The notes under the pieces are model-generated. The model did not search any database. It was not told the DNA's origin and worked only from the letters and a program-made list of their open reading frames with translations. From Oscillospiraceae bacterium (GTDB taxonomy: Bacteria; Bacillota; Clostridia; Oscillospirales; Oscillospiraceae), in assembly GCA_902795045.1 (NCBI GenBank), contig CADBJU010000030.1, positions 1 to 62,924 on the forward strand: a stretch of DNA of 62,924 nucleotides. The letters run 5' to 3'. Positions 15,215 to 24,286 of this stretch are shown here, in pieces. Every line of letters starts with the position of its first letter. The stretch's first letter is position 1. The translations under genes and the position numbers were made by a program.

Positions 15215-16843
15215 ATGCCTGACAGACAGCGCAAAACGGAATATGTGTTGACGGCGCTTATCGCGCTGGTGATCCTCGGATATCTGGCCGTGTTCACCGT
15301 CATTGACTTCGGCGGCTTTTCGCGGCTTTGTACCTCCGACATGTACGAGGACACGCTGGTGGCGCGGCTGATGTGGGAGCAGAAGACCCTGTTTCCGAAA
15401 AACTACCTCTTCGGCAACCAGTTCTATGTCGTGGCGACACCGGTGCTGTCGGCTTTCTTCTACGGCCTCACGGGCAGCATGAACCGCGCCATGGCCTGGG
15501 CGACACTGTGCATGTCGGTTTTCCTGCTCGCGTCGATGGACTGGATGCTGCGCGCGCATATCAAGCGCCCGGTCGTGCGGCTTGCCGCGATGCTTACATT
15601 CCTGGCCTCGCTCTTCGGCCACTATACTGTTTTCCGCGAGGACGGACAGCAACTCTTTTTTGCCATGTGCAGCTTCTACGCCTGCTACCTGATCTGCTTC
15701 TTCGTGGTGCTGGGCGATTACGCCCGGGCACGCACGTCGGAGAAGCTGCGCCTGCCCGCCTTGGGGCTTTCGCTGTTCCTCTGCTTTTGTACCGGCATGC
15801 AGAGCCTGCGGCAAACCTGCGTGCTGATCCTGCCGCTGATTACCTATGAGCTGCTTGCGGCCCTGTACCGCCTTTGGAAAAAACAGCCTGTCTACCCGAA
15901 GGAAAAGCGCATGCGGCTGCGGCGCGTGCTCGGGTATACCGGCGCGAACGTCCTGGGCCTTGCGGTGATCCGTTTGCTGCCGGTCAAGCGCCATGAGATC
16001 TACAGCGGCGCATCCATCTTCTCCGGCGCGTCGCTCGGCGAAAAGCTCCGGGATGTGCACAAGGCGCTCGTCACCGTGACGGGCTATGAAGCCACACGGG
16101 ATGGGGATGACCGCCTGTTCTTTATCCTGATGTTCGTTGTGCTTACGCTGCTGGTACTCGGGGCGGTGTATCTGCTCCTGCGCTCCCGGCGCGGCCTCGA
16201 GGGGACGGGCTGCTTCTGGATGCTTGCGCTGACCGGCTGCATTGCTGTGATTGCGGCCTCCTTTGCAACCTCGGTGCAGCTGCGGCCCATCTACCTGTTT
16301 CTCTACTACACGCTCCCGGCACTCTCACTGGCCCTTATTGCGGAGAAGGCAAAGCCGCGCCTGCTTGCGGGACTGATGGCGGCGCTGTGTGCGCTGTCGG
16401 CGGCAAACCTCTATTTCAGCTACAGGGACGATCTGCGTGTCGCCTTTGACGCCGAGCCTACAGCTGCCGAGCAGATCGCCGACTGGGCGCTGTCTAACGG
16501 CTGTGAGCTGGTGTACGGAAACATGTCCATGTCCGCCCCCGCGGTGGCGGTGTGCTCGGACGGAAAGCTCGTTGCAGGGTGCTGGCAGGATGATTACCTG
16601 TTCAAGATTTCCACTGTGATCAACATCCGCGACATCTACCATATCGAGGACTACAAGCGGGCCGCCTTCGTGCTCCTGGAAACGGAGGTGCCCGAGATGC
16701 TCGCCGAAACGACGGCCAACGGCGTGGAGATGACCGATCACGGCCGATACGGCTATTACCATGTCTACACCGCCTCGCAGCAATGCCTCTGGCCGGTCAC
16801 AGAGCTGATCGACTACGCCGAGAGATTCCCGGAGTACAATTGA
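15215..16843 (+). CDS. polytopic membrane protein, glycosyltransferase-like
   Basis: A 542-residue protein with about ten hydrophobic segments spread over residues 8-420 (such as VLTALIALVILGYLAVFTVI) and a soluble C-terminal part of about 130 residues. The layout, with an early external loop containing DMYEDTLVARLMWEQ, resembles GT-C-type glycosyltransferases, but no diagnostic motif is certain. Start chosen at 15215 because AAGGAG lies seven bases upstream; an earlier in-frame start at 15188 lacks a site. It lies directly after the tRNA-Ser remnants and 90 nt before the kinase gene. Confidence 0.6.
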   Translation: MPDRQRKTEYVLTALIALVILGYLAVFTVIDFGGFSRLCTSDMYEDTLVARLMWEQKTLFPKNYLFGNQFYVVATPVLSAFFYGLTGSMNRAMAWATLCMSVFLLASMDWMLRAHIKRPVVRLAAMLTFLASLFGHYTVFREDGQQLFFAMCSFYACYLICFFVVLGDYARARTSEKLRLPALGLSLFLCFCTGMQSLRQTCVLILPLITYELLAALYRLWKKQPVYPKEKRMRLRRVLGYTGANVLGLAVIRLLPVKRHEIYSGASIFSGASLGEKLRDVHKALVTVTGYEATRDGDDRLFFILMFVVLTLLVLGAVYLLLRSRRGLEGTGCFWMLALTGCIAVIAASFATSVQLRPIYLFLYYTLPALSLALIAEKAKPRLLAGLMAALCALSAANLYFSYRDDLRVAFDAEPTAAEQIADWALSNGCELVYGNMSMSAPAVAVCSDGKLVAGCWQDDYLFKISTVINIRDIYHIEDYKRAAFVLLETEVPEMLAETTANGVEMTDHGRYGYYHVYTASQQCLWPVTELIDYAERFPEYN

Positions 16844-16933
16844 ATACTTCCCCGCGCCGCTGCACACGTTATTGCGGCGGCGCGTTTCCTGTGGTAAACT
16901 GTAATAAATATGAAGAGCTGGAGGGAAAGATAA

Positions 16934-19072
16934 ATGGAATTCAAACGCTGTTACGGCTGCATGCGGGAGCTGGACGCACCCGGAGCCGTGTGCCCGCACT
17001 GCGGATTTAACAATACGAGCGATCCGGGAAAGCAGCCGGGACATATGCTCGCATGCGGAACACTCCTGAACGGACGATATGCGGTGGGCCGCTTTCTGGG
17101 ACAGGGCGGCTTCGGCATCACCTACCTGGGCTTTGACTCGTGGCTGGACGTTCCGGTGTGCATCAAGGAATACTACCCCGAGGGGGGAGCCGTGCGCACG
17201 ATGCCGCACAGCGGTGCCGTACACTGGGGAAGCGACGAAAATGCGCAGAGGCTCAGGGACTGCTGCCAGAGCTTCGTCAGTGAGGCACAGAAGGCCGGCA
17301 GGCTGCAGGAGCTGAAGCATGTGGCGGGCGTGCGGGCCGCCTTCTATGAAAACGAGACGGCCTATATCATCTTGGACTATGTTGAAGGCGAGACGCTTGG
17401 AGACAGACTGGTCCGCACGCAGAAGGTCCTGAGCGAAGCGGAATGCACGGCGCTGATGGCACCTGTGATGCAGGAACTTGAACAGGCGCACGGGCAGGGG
17501 ATCATCCACCGGGACATCAAGCCCGACAATCTCATGTACACACCGGCAGGCGAGCTGGTGCTGCTGAATATGGGCGCGGCGAAGGATCTGGTGACGAGCG
17601 GGCAGTATACAAGCGGCACGACCGCTGTCAGAGCGGTGAGCCAAGGCTTCAGCCCGATGGAGCAGTACCGGGCAAAGGGAACGATCGGCCCGTGGACAGA
17701 TGTGTATGCCATGTGTGCCACGATCTATTACTGCACCACAGGAACCGTGCTGCCGACGCCCATGGAACGCATCAAAGGCGAAAAGGTCGATTACAGCGGC
17801 CTGACGGCTCCCTTCGCGGCGGTACTGGAAAAGGGCCTTGCCGTGAGACCGGAGGACCGCTGCCGGAGCATGCATGCGCTGCTGGAGGAGCTGACGGCGA
17901 CAGCCGGGATGGCGCTGCCGGAGCCGCCGCAGACAAATACAGAAACAACGCAAGCACATACGGAACCGCCGCGGTCGAGCACGGAACCGCCGCGGCCGAA
18001 TACGGAACCGCAGGCTGCGAAAGCAGAGTCTGCCGCACCGGTGCCGAAAAAGAAAAAGAGCACTTTTCATCCTGCAATGATCCTTGCGGCGATCTTGCTC
18101 GTGGCGATCGGCTTCCTCCTCGGAAGACTCTCCAAGCCTGCCTCTCTGCCGGACCCGGCCCAGACAGCGGCAAAGGAAACGGCGACGGCCACACCCGAGG
18201 CGACGCCGACGACTACACCCGAGGCAACACCGACGGTCACACCCGAGGCAACACCGACGGTCACACCCGAGGCAACACCGACGGTCACACCCGAGGCAAC
18301 ACCGACGGCCACACCCGAGGCAACACCGACGGCCACACCCGAGGCAACACCGACGGCCGCGCCTGCGGCGACGCCGGAAGCCGCGTCTGCAGCCGCGCCA
18401 GAGAGCAAACCCGCACCGGAGGACAGTGCCGCGGCAATGTACGAACGCGGCCGGACGGCTGATGAAACCGGGAACCATATAGAAGCGCTGTCGTGGTATC
18501 TGAAGGCCGCCGATGCCGGGGATGCACAGGCGATGTATAACGTTGGCAATCACTATGCCATGGCAATCGGCGTCGAGCGCGACTACCGTGAAGCACTGCG
18601 CTGGTATACCAAATCGGCGGACGCGGGATTTCCCTCCGCAATGACGGCGATCGGCTCGATGTATGAGCAGGGATACGGCGTGGAGAAGGACGGACGCGAG
18701 GCTCTGACCTGGTATCAGAAGGCAGCTGATGCCGGAGATGCGACAGCAATGAACAACATCGGCATCCTGTATGCGGACGGCAAGCTCGTGGGACAGGATA
18801 TTTCGGCCGCAACAGAATGGCTTCGGAAGGCGGCGGACAACGGAAGCGCCGCCGGAGCGCGCAATTTGGGACTGATTTATTATTTGGGCTACGGTGTGGA
18901 GCAAGACTACGCGCAGGCCCTGACATGGTTCCGGAAAGCCGCCGACGCCGGAGACGCGGCCGCCATGCACGGGATCGGCGATATGTACCGGAACGGTCAG
19001 GGCGTGGCGGAGGACAGTGCCAAGGCGGATGAGTGGTACCAGAAAGCCAGGGACGCCGGTTTTGCCGACTGA
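16934..19072 (+). CDS. zinc-ribbon Ser/Thr kinase-like protein with PT stalk and Sel1 repeats
   Basis: A 712-residue chimera. Residues 6-23 form a zinc ribbon (Cys6, 9, 20, 23). An Hanks-type kinase domain covers about 45-330: Lys78, HRDIKPDN (Asp194, Asn199). The DFG motif, however, reads NMG (Asn212), so metal binding may be impaired. A transmembrane helix lies at about 376-398. It is followed by seven PEATPT units and about five Sel1-type repeats (for example ALTWYQKAADAGDATAMNNI). The expected topology is kinase inside, PT stalk and Sel1 repeats outside. GGAGG precedes the start. Sel1 repeats mediate protein contacts, so this may be a surface receptor whose kinase domain signals weakly or only binds. 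Confidence 0.85.
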   Translation: MEFKRCYGCMRELDAPGAVCPHCGFNNTSDPGKQPGHMLACGTLLNGRYAVGRFLGQGGFGITYLGFDSWLDVPVCIKEYYPEGGAVRTMPHSGAVHWGSDENAQRLRDCCQSFVSEAQKAGRLQELKHVAGVRAAFYENETAYIILDYVEGETLGDRLVRTQKVLSEAECTALMAPVMQELEQAHGQGIIHRDIKPDNLMYTPAGELVLLNMGAAKDLVTSGQYTSGTTAVRAVSQGFSPMEQYRAKGTIGPWTDVYAMCATIYYCTTGTVLPTPMERIKGEKVDYSGLTAPFAAVLEKGLAVRPEDRCRSMHALLEELTATAGMALPEPPQTNTETTQAHTEPPRSSTEPPRPNTEPQAAKAESAAPVPKKKKSTFHPAMILAAILLVAIGFLLGRLSKPASLPDPAQTAAKETATATPEATPTTTPEATPTVTPEATPTVTPEATPTVTPEATPTATPEATPTATPEATPTAAPAATPEAASAAAPESKPAPEDSAAAMYERGRTADETGNHIEALSWYLKAADAGDAQAMYNVGNHYAMAIGVERDYREALRWYTKSADAGFPSAMTAIGSMYEQGYGVEKDGREALTWYQKAADAGDATAMNNIGILYADGKLVGQDISAATEWLRKAADNGSAAGARNLGLIYYLGYGVEQDYAQALTWFRKAADAGDAAAMHGIGDMYRNGQGVAEDSAKADEWYQKARDAGFAD
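18186..18362 (+). repeat. 24-bp coding tandem repeat (PEATPTxT)
   Basis: About seven copies of a 24-bp unit built around ACACCCGAGGCAACACCGAC encode PEATPT(V/A/T)T in the stalk of the kinase-like protein. Near-identity between copies suggests recent expansion and variable copy number. Confidence 0.85.
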
Positions 19073-19080
19073 TATAGACA

Positions 19081-19113
19081 TCAAAAAAGCTCCCAAAACG
19101 GGAGCTTTTTTGA
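19081..19113. terminator. bidirectional terminator between kinase gene and rnfB
   Basis: TCAAAAAAGCTCCC-aaaac-GGGAGCTTTTTTGA: a perfect stem with T-runs on both strands, located between convergent genes. Confidence 0.9.
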
Positions 19114-19126
19114 TATCGTATTCGTT

Positions 19127-19924
19127 TTACGCGGTGAAGTCCGTAATGATATGTCTCGGGCAGACCTCGGCGCATTTGCCGCAGCCGATGCACTTTTCGG
19201 GATCGACTTCGGCCAGCGCGTCCTTGACGACGATCGCGCCCGCCGGGCACTCGCGCTGACACTTCATGCAGCCGATGCAGCCCGCGGTGCAGACCTTCAT
19301 CACGACGCCGCCCTTGTCGTGGCTGGAGCAGGCGGGATGGATGCGCAGGCTCTCGGGGATGAGCTGGACAATATTCTTGGGGCAGGTGTCCACACATGCG
19401 CCGCAGCCGACACACTTGGAGCGGTCCACATGCGCGATGCCGTTTATGACGTGCATGGCGTCAAACTGGCAGGCGCGCTCGCAGTTGCCGAGACCGATGC
19501 AGGCGAAGGTGCAGAGCTTGTTGCTCTTGCCGCCGAAGAGCATCGCGGCCTGGCAGTCGATGGGGCCGGTGTAGTTGAAGCGCTTTTCCGCCACGCCTTC
19601 ACAGCCGGAGCAGGGGACGAAGGCGACCATCTTGTCGGCAGCGTCGGCGGAGACGCCCATGATCTCAGACACCTTCTCGGCCACTGCAGCGCCGCCCGCA
19701 ACGCACTTGTTGCAGGGGGCCTCGCCCTTTGCGACTGCGGCGGCGTAGCCGTCACAGCCGGGGTAGCCGCAGCCGCCGCAGTTGGCGCCCGCGAGAACCT
19801 CACGCACGGCGGCCTGCTTGGGGTCGACCTCGACGTGGAAGATCTTGGAGGCGAAGGCCAGCAGCGCGCCGAAGAGCCCGCCAAGCACACCGAGGACCAG
19901 CATGGAAAGAAGAATCGTTTTCAT
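19127..19924 (-). CDS. rnfB: Rnf complex iron-sulphur subunit RnfB
   Basis: A 265-residue protein with an N-terminal membrane anchor (LVLGVLGGLFGALLAFASKI), a four-cysteine cluster motif (CGGCGYPGCDGY) and two downstream ferredoxin-type 2[4Fe-4S] stretches (CVGCGACVDTCP; CIGCMKCQRECP; CIGCGKCAEVCP). RnfB accepts electrons from ferredoxin, or bridges it to the membrane subunits, in the ferredoxin:NAD oxidoreductase that pumps Na+ or H+. It is the last gene of the rnf operon, 15 nt after rnfA, and ends at a strong terminator. Confidence 0.95.
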   Translation of the reverse strand: MKTILLSMLVLGVLGGLFGALLAFASKIFHVEVDPKQAAVREVLAGANCGGCGYPGCDGYAAAVAKGEAPCNKCVAGGAAVAEKVSEIMGVSADAADKMVAFVPCSGCEGVAEKRFNYTGPIDCQAAMLFGGKSNKLCTFACIGLGNCERACQFDAMHVINGIAHVDRSKCVGCGACVDTCPKNIVQLIPESLRIHPACSSHDKGGVVMKVCTAGCIGCMKCQRECPAGAIVVKDALAEVDPEKCIGCGKCAEVCPRHIITDFTA

Positions 19925-19939
19925 ACCTTCATGCCCTCC

Positions 19940-20527
19940 TTATACCGGGATCGCCATGCCGCTGAAGCCCATGAAGGCCAGCGCCACGAGCGCGGCGGAG
20001 ACAAGGCAGATGGAGAAGCCGCGGAAGCATTCGGGGTACTCGGCAAACTCCACGCGCTCGCGCACGCTTGCAAAGAGGACGATGGCGAGCAGGAAGCCGA
20101 TGCCGCCGGTGATGCCGTAGACCAGAGACTCGATGAAGTTGTAGTTATTCTGGACGTTCAGCAGCACCACGCCGAGAACAGCGCAGTTGGTGGTGATGAG
20201 GGGCAGGAAGATGCCGAGGGCGGAGTACAGCGACGGGACCATCTTTTTCAGGAACATCTCCACAAACTGCACCAGCGCCGCGATGACCAGGATGAAGGCC
20301 AGGGTCTGCAGAAACTCCAGATGCAGGGCGACGAGGATGTACTCATTGATGACCCAGCAGATGGCGGAGGCGAGACCCATGACGAACACGACCGCCAAGC
20401 CCATGCCGACGGCGGTGTCCACCTTGTTGGAGCAGCCCAGGAACGGGCAGCAGCCGAGGAACTGGGAGAAGATGAAGTTGTTGATCAGGATCGCTCCCAG
20501 CGAGATCTGAATGATGTTGCTAAGCAT
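19940..20527 (-). CDS. rnfA: Rnf complex membrane subunit RnfA
   Basis: A 195-residue protein with six predicted transmembrane helices, opening with the family signature ILINNFIFSQFLGCCPFLG. RnfA and RnfE are paralogous, inverted-topology subunits that share an intramembrane iron-sulphur site. Conserved cysteines are visible (GCCPFLGC and LLITTNCAVLG-type). Its start codon overlaps the rnfE stop (TAATG), indicating coupling. Confidence 0.95.
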   Translation of the reverse strand: MLSNIIQISLGAILINNFIFSQFLGCCPFLGCSNKVDTAVGMGLAVVFVMGLASAICWVINEYILVALHLEFLQTLAFILVIAALVQFVEMFLKKMVPSLYSALGIFLPLITTNCAVLGVVLLNVQNNYNFIESLVYGITGGIGFLLAIVLFASVRERVEFAEYPECFRGFSICLVSAALVALAFMGFSGMAIPV

Positions 20528-21219
20528 TACTTCTCAGCCTCCTTCTCTTTCTGCGCTTTTTTGGCCTTCTTGTCCTCGGCCTTTTTCAGCGCGTACTGCA
20601 TGGCGGCGATCAGGAAACCGAGGGTCAAAAAGCCGCCGAAGGGGAGGGACAGGATGGACGCGCCGTAGCTCTCGGGGAAGATCTGGATGCCGGCGCCGGT
20701 CCCGTCGAGGGTGAAGCGGAAGCCGTTGGAGATGTCTATAAGGCCGCCGCCGAAGCGTCCGGAGCCCAGAAACTCACGCACGACGCACATCACGATCAGT
20801 ACGCAGGTGTAGCCCAGGCCCTGGAAGATACCGTCGAAGAAGGAGTCCTTGACGGGCATCTTCTGGCAGAAGGCCTCCGCGCGGCCGATGATGATGCAGT
20901 TGACGACGATGAGCGGGATAAACACGCCCAGCGCTTCACTCAGCGCGGGGACGAAGGCCTGCAGCAGCAGGTCCACGATGGTGACGAAGCCCGCGATGAC
21001 GACCACGAAGATCGCAAGGCGGATCTCGCCGGGGATGATTTTCCGGATGGCGGAGATAACCACGTTGCAGCAGGTGAGGATGATGAGCACCGACAGGCCC
21101 ATGCCGACGCCGTTGAAGAGCGTGGTGGTGATGGCCATGGTGGCGCACATGCCGATCTGCTGTACCAGGACGGGGTTATTGGTGATCAGGCCTTCGGTAA
21201 ACTGTTTTTTACGGTTCAT
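20527..21219 (-). CDS. rnfE: Rnf complex membrane subunit RnfE
   Basis: A 230-residue protein of the RnfA/RnfE/NqrD/NqrE family with six membrane helices. It has the family features NPVLVQQIGMCATMAIT near the N-terminus and PLIVVNCIIIGRAEAF in the middle. A lysine-rich cytoplasmic tail (EDKKAKKAQKEKEAEK) follows the last helix. It lies between rnfG (14 nt upstream) and rnfA (1-nt overlap). Confidence 0.95.
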   Translation of the reverse strand: MNRKKQFTEGLITNNPVLVQQIGMCATMAITTTLFNGVGMGLSVLIILTCCNVVISAIRKIIPGEIRLAIFVVVIAGFVTIVDLLLQAFVPALSEALGVFIPLIVVNCIIIGRAEAFCQKMPVKDSFFDGIFQGLGYTCVLIVMCVVREFLGSGRFGGGLIDISNGFRFTLDGTGAGIQIFPESYGASILSLPFGGFLTLGFLIAAMQYALKKAEDKKAKKAQKEKEAEK

Positions 21220-21233
21220 TCTCTCAGCCCTCC

Positions 21234-21773
21234 TTAACCCAGAGTCTTGACGGCCTTGATGCTGGTCGCGACGGCCTCCGTGATGGCACGGGAGGTGATG
21301 GTCGCGCCGGTCAGGGCGTCGATGCTGCCGCCGGCGTTAGAGAGCGCGATGCTCTCATCCTGGCCGACAAACTGCTTGCGGAAGTTCACGCCGACCTCGC
21401 CGGTGCTGGCGGCGTTGGCGCCGAGGCCGGAGGTCTCGGAATGCTCGATGACGGAGATGCCGGTGCACTTGTAGTCGTTGTCCACGCCGACGGCGAGGGT
21501 GATGTTGCCCTGCGCGCCGGAGAACTTGGAGGTCACGACGTAGCCGACGCCCTCCGCCTTATGTACGGTGAGCACGGTGGGGAAGTCGGGATTTGAAAAC
21601 TCGATCTCGTCGAAGCGGTCGGCCTTGAGGACGCTGGCGAAGGCCTCGGCGGTCTTGGCCTGCTTCTGCGCGTCGATGACGGGGTAGGTCAGCTCGTTGA
21701 TGATGCCGAGCACGCCCGCGACGATGGCGCTGACGGCGAGAAGAACGAGGGCAAGCTTCAGAATTTTATTCAT
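21234..21773 (-). CDS. rnfG: Rnf complex FMN-binding subunit RnfG
   Basis: A 179-residue protein with one N-terminal membrane helix (LALVLLAVSAIVAGVLGIIN) and an external FMN-binding domain. The covalent flavin site is DALTGATITS, with Thr158 the expected FMN-linked residue. The start was placed at 21773, where it overlaps the end of rnfD by 4 nt; a longer frame continuing upstream is out of phase with rnfD and unsupported. RnfG passes electrons between RnfD and the NADH-side subunit. Confidence 0.93.
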   Translation of the reverse strand: MNKILKLALVLLAVSAIVAGVLGIINELTYPVIDAQKQAKTAEAFASVLKADRFDEIEFSNPDFPTVLTVHKAEGVGYVVTSKFSGAQGNITLAVGVDNDYKCTGISVIEHSETSGLGANAASTGEVGVNFRKQFVGQDESIALSNAGGSIDALTGATITSRAITEAVATSIKAVKTLG

Positions 21774-22768
21774 GACACAGCCTCCTTGTTCTTTTTCGCC
21801 TTTTTGCTCAAATAGAAATCTTTGCGGGACACGCCGAACTGGCGGCGGTGGCAGAGCTTGTCGAGGGCCCAGGTGGTGAGGTTCATGATCAGGATGGCAT
21901 AGGAGCAACCCTCTGCATAGCCGCCGAAGTAGCGGATGAGCATGGTCAGCGCCCCGATGCCGATGCCGTAGATGATCTGGCCGTTGATGGTGACAGGGGA
22001 GGTGGAATAGTCGGTGGCCATGAAGATGCCGGTGAACATCACGCCGCCCGCGCACACGTTCTGCAGTGCCCACTCAAAGCGGCTGTAGCCCGCGTGACCG
22101 CCGAGGAAGCTCAGCACGAAGACAGTGCCGATGACGGACAGGGGGATACGCCAGCGGATGACCTTGCGGGCAATGAGGTAGGCCGCGCCCGCGAGGATGG
22201 CGAAGGAGCTGATCTCGCCGATGCTGCCGGGGATGGCGCCGAAGAAGCTCTGCGCCAGGGTGAAGGGCATCGGCGCGTCGCTGTAGAGGTAGCCCAGCGG
22301 GGTGGCGGAGGTGACGCCGTCAATGACCACGACGGTCAGCACGCCCGAGTAGGACGCCGTCAGGAACGCGCGGCCCGCGAGGGCGGGGTTTAAGAAGTTC
22401 TTGCCGATGCCGCCGTAGAGCTGCTTGACGATGACGATGGCGAAGAAATCGCCGATGACCGCCATCCACACAGGTGTCTGCGGGGGCAGCACCATCACGA
22501 GCAGCAGGCCCGTGACCGCGGCGGAGAGATCGTCGATGGTGATGGACTTTTTGAGGAGCCTGCGGTAGGCCCACTCAAAGAACACGGCGGCGGCCATGCT
22601 CGAAACGACCAGCAGCAGCGCGTGCCAGCCGTAGCGGTACACGCCGAAGCCCACGATGGGAAGCGTGGCAATGATCACGTCGAGCATGATGCGCTGGGTG
22701 TCGCGCACGGTGCGTACCTGGGGCTGGTACGTGACATCAAAGATCATGCGTTCTTTTTTCTCGTTCAT
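21770..22768 (-). CDS. rnfD: Rnf complex membrane subunit RnfD
   Basis: A 332-residue polytopic protein of the RnfD/NqrB family, with about nine or ten membrane helices. The flavin attachment motif appears as DGVTSATPLG (Thr156 the likely FMN-linked residue), and GKNFLNPALAGRAFL is characteristic of the family. It begins at 22768, overlapping rnfC by 4 nt. It is the main ion-translocating subunit together with RnfG. Confidence 0.94.
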   Translation of the reverse strand: MNEKKERMIFDVTYQPQVRTVRDTQRIMLDVIIATLPIVGFGVYRYGWHALLLVVSSMAAAVFFEWAYRRLLKKSITIDDLSAAVTGLLLVMVLPPQTPVWMAVIGDFFAIVIVKQLYGGIGKNFLNPALAGRAFLTASYSGVLTVVVIDGVTSATPLGYLYSDAPMPFTLAQSFFGAIPGSIGEISSFAILAGAAYLIARKVIRWRIPLSVIGTVFVLSFLGGHAGYSRFEWALQNVCAGGVMFTGIFMATDYSTSPVTINGQIIYGIGIGALTMLIRYFGGYAEGCSYAILIMNLTTWALDKLCHRRQFGVSRKDFYLSKKAKKNKEAVS

Positions 22769-24111
22769 TTTCCGGCCTCCTTCTTCGCGGCTTCCGCTTT
22801 GGCCTTCTCCTTGGCGTTTTTGGCCTGGATCATGAGCTTGGCGGTCTTGAATGCGTGGGTCAGCGGCATGCGCGCCGGGCAGCGGAAGGTGCAGCTGCCG
22901 CACTCGATGCAGTCGGTGACGTGGTATTTCTCCAGCATCTCAAAGTCGCGCTTCTTGTAATACTGGTACATGTAGGTCGGCTCAAGGCGCATGGGACACA
23001 CATTGATGCACTTGCCGCAGCGGATGCAGGTGGGTTCCTCCACGGTGCGGTCCTCATCCTCGGTAAAGAAGAGGACGCCGGCAGTGCCCTTGACAGTGAC
23101 CGCGTCGAGCGTGGTGGCGCAGATGCCCATCATCGGGCCGCCCAGGACGATCTTGCGCGGGGTGCGCACAAAGCCGCCGCACTGCTCGGCGATATAGCCG
23201 AAGCTGGTGCCGACGCGGATCACGGCGTTGACGGGAAGCTTGATCGCGCTGCCGTCGACGGTGACGATGCGCTCGATGACGCTCTTGCCCTCATAACATG
23301 CCTGGTAGATGGCGTAGGCGGTACGGGTGGAGATGACGCAGCAGCCGACCCCCGCGGGCAGCCCGCCGGGCTTGACCTCACGGTTGGTCATGGCCTTGAT
23401 CTGCATTTTCTCGCCGCCCTGCGGGTAGAGGGTGCTCTCCGGCTCGATGATGATGCCCATCTCCTTCGCGCCGTGGGCGTTTAACAGGTCGATGGCGTCC
23501 TGCTTGTTCTTCTCGATGCCGTAAAAGACCTGCTTCACACCCTGCGCGATGCGGGCAAGCTCGATACCCTTCAGAAGCTCGTCCGGATGGTAGCGCATGG
23601 TGAGGTGGTCGCCGTTGATGTACGGCTCGCACTCGGCACCGTTGATGATGAGCGTGTCCACCTTGCCGATGCCGCTGGAAATTTTGAAGGCGGTGGGGAA
23701 CATGGCCCCGCCCATGCCGACGACGCCGGCCTCGCGGATGCGCTGGAGAATGGACAGGGGATCCTTGAGCTGATCCTCGGTCAGCGGCGGCAGAAGCTCG
23801 GGCGTGTCGAGCCCGTCATTTTCAATGACGACGGACATGATCATGTCCCCGAGGGGATGGGGCCGCGGCTCCACGGCCACGACCGTGCCGGAGACGGAGG
23901 CGTGGACGGGCGCGGAGACAGGCGCGGGATTCTCGCCGATCTTCTGGTACATGTTCACATGGTCGCCCTTTTTCACCAGCGGGGTACAGGGCGCGCCGAT
24001 GTGCTGCGCCATGGGGATGACGACCTGCTGCGGCGGTGCGATCACGGTCACGGGAATCTCGGGATGCTTCCGGTAATCGGGATGGACACCGCCCTTAAAT
24101 TTAAATGCCAT
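22765..24111 (-). CDS. rnfC: Rnf complex NADH-binding subunit RnfC
   Basis: A 448-residue protein with the RnfC N-terminal domain (FKGGVHPDYRKHPE), the nucleotide/FMN-binding region (GVVGMGGAMFPTAFK and INGAECEPYI), an SLBB-like segment and two [4Fe-4S] motifs (CIRCGKCINVCP; CIECGSCTFRCP). It is the cytoplasmic NAD-reducing subunit. Start 24111 (ATG) has GAGGTG six bases upstream; a GTG at 24120 would lie on the ribosome site itself. First gene of the C-D-G-E-A-B operon, 47 nt after a plausible promoter. Confidence 0.95.
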   Translation of the reverse strand: MAFKFKGGVHPDYRKHPEIPVTVIAPPQQVVIPMAQHIGAPCTPLVKKGDHVNMYQKIGENPAPVSAPVHASVSGTVVAVEPRPHPLGDMIMSVVIENDGLDTPELLPPLTEDQLKDPLSILQRIREAGVVGMGGAMFPTAFKISSGIGKVDTLIINGAECEPYINGDHLTMRYHPDELLKGIELARIAQGVKQVFYGIEKNKQDAIDLLNAHGAKEMGIIIEPESTLYPQGGEKMQIKAMTNREVKPGGLPAGVGCCVISTRTAYAIYQACYEGKSVIERIVTVDGSAIKLPVNAVIRVGTSFGYIAEQCGGFVRTPRKIVLGGPMMGICATTLDAVTVKGTAGVLFFTEDEDRTVEEPTCIRCGKCINVCPMRLEPTYMYQYYKKRDFEMLEKYHVTDCIECGSCTFRCPARMPLTHAFKTAKLMIQAKNAKEKAKAEAAKKEAGK

Positions 24112-24157
24112 ACACTTCACCTCGTTACATTTTACGTGGTACGGAGTTTACCCACTT

Positions 24158-24187
24158 ATATTATCATAAGAACAGGAGCGGTGTCTA
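24158..24187 (-). promoter_or_regulatory. putative rnf operon promoter
   Basis: On the minus strand TAGACA (24182-24187), 18-nt spacer, TAATAT (24158-24163), 46 nt upstream of rnfC. The -35 is only a partial match. Confidence 0.45.
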
Positions 24188-24286
24188 CTTTTTTCAACGG
24201 AAATTTTCGTAATTTTTCATGACAAGTTTATCACAAGGCAAGGGCGATATTGTGAAAACCTCACAAGAATTACGTCCAAAATTTGT

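Noticed and set aside
18186-18362. Regular 24-bp repeats as a CRISPR array
   Set aside because: The units abut with no spacers and code for PEATPT repeats in frame.
16325-19096. Very long open frame (923 codons) on the minus strand
   Set aside because: It lies opposite the membrane-protein and kinase genes, has a Cys/Arg-rich repetitive product created by the reverse reading of the PT repeats, and no ribosome site.
19151-20668. 505-codon plus-strand frame
   Set aside because: Antisense to rnfB, rnfA and rnfE, with an Ala/Asp/Gly-rich product typical of GC-rich shadow frames.
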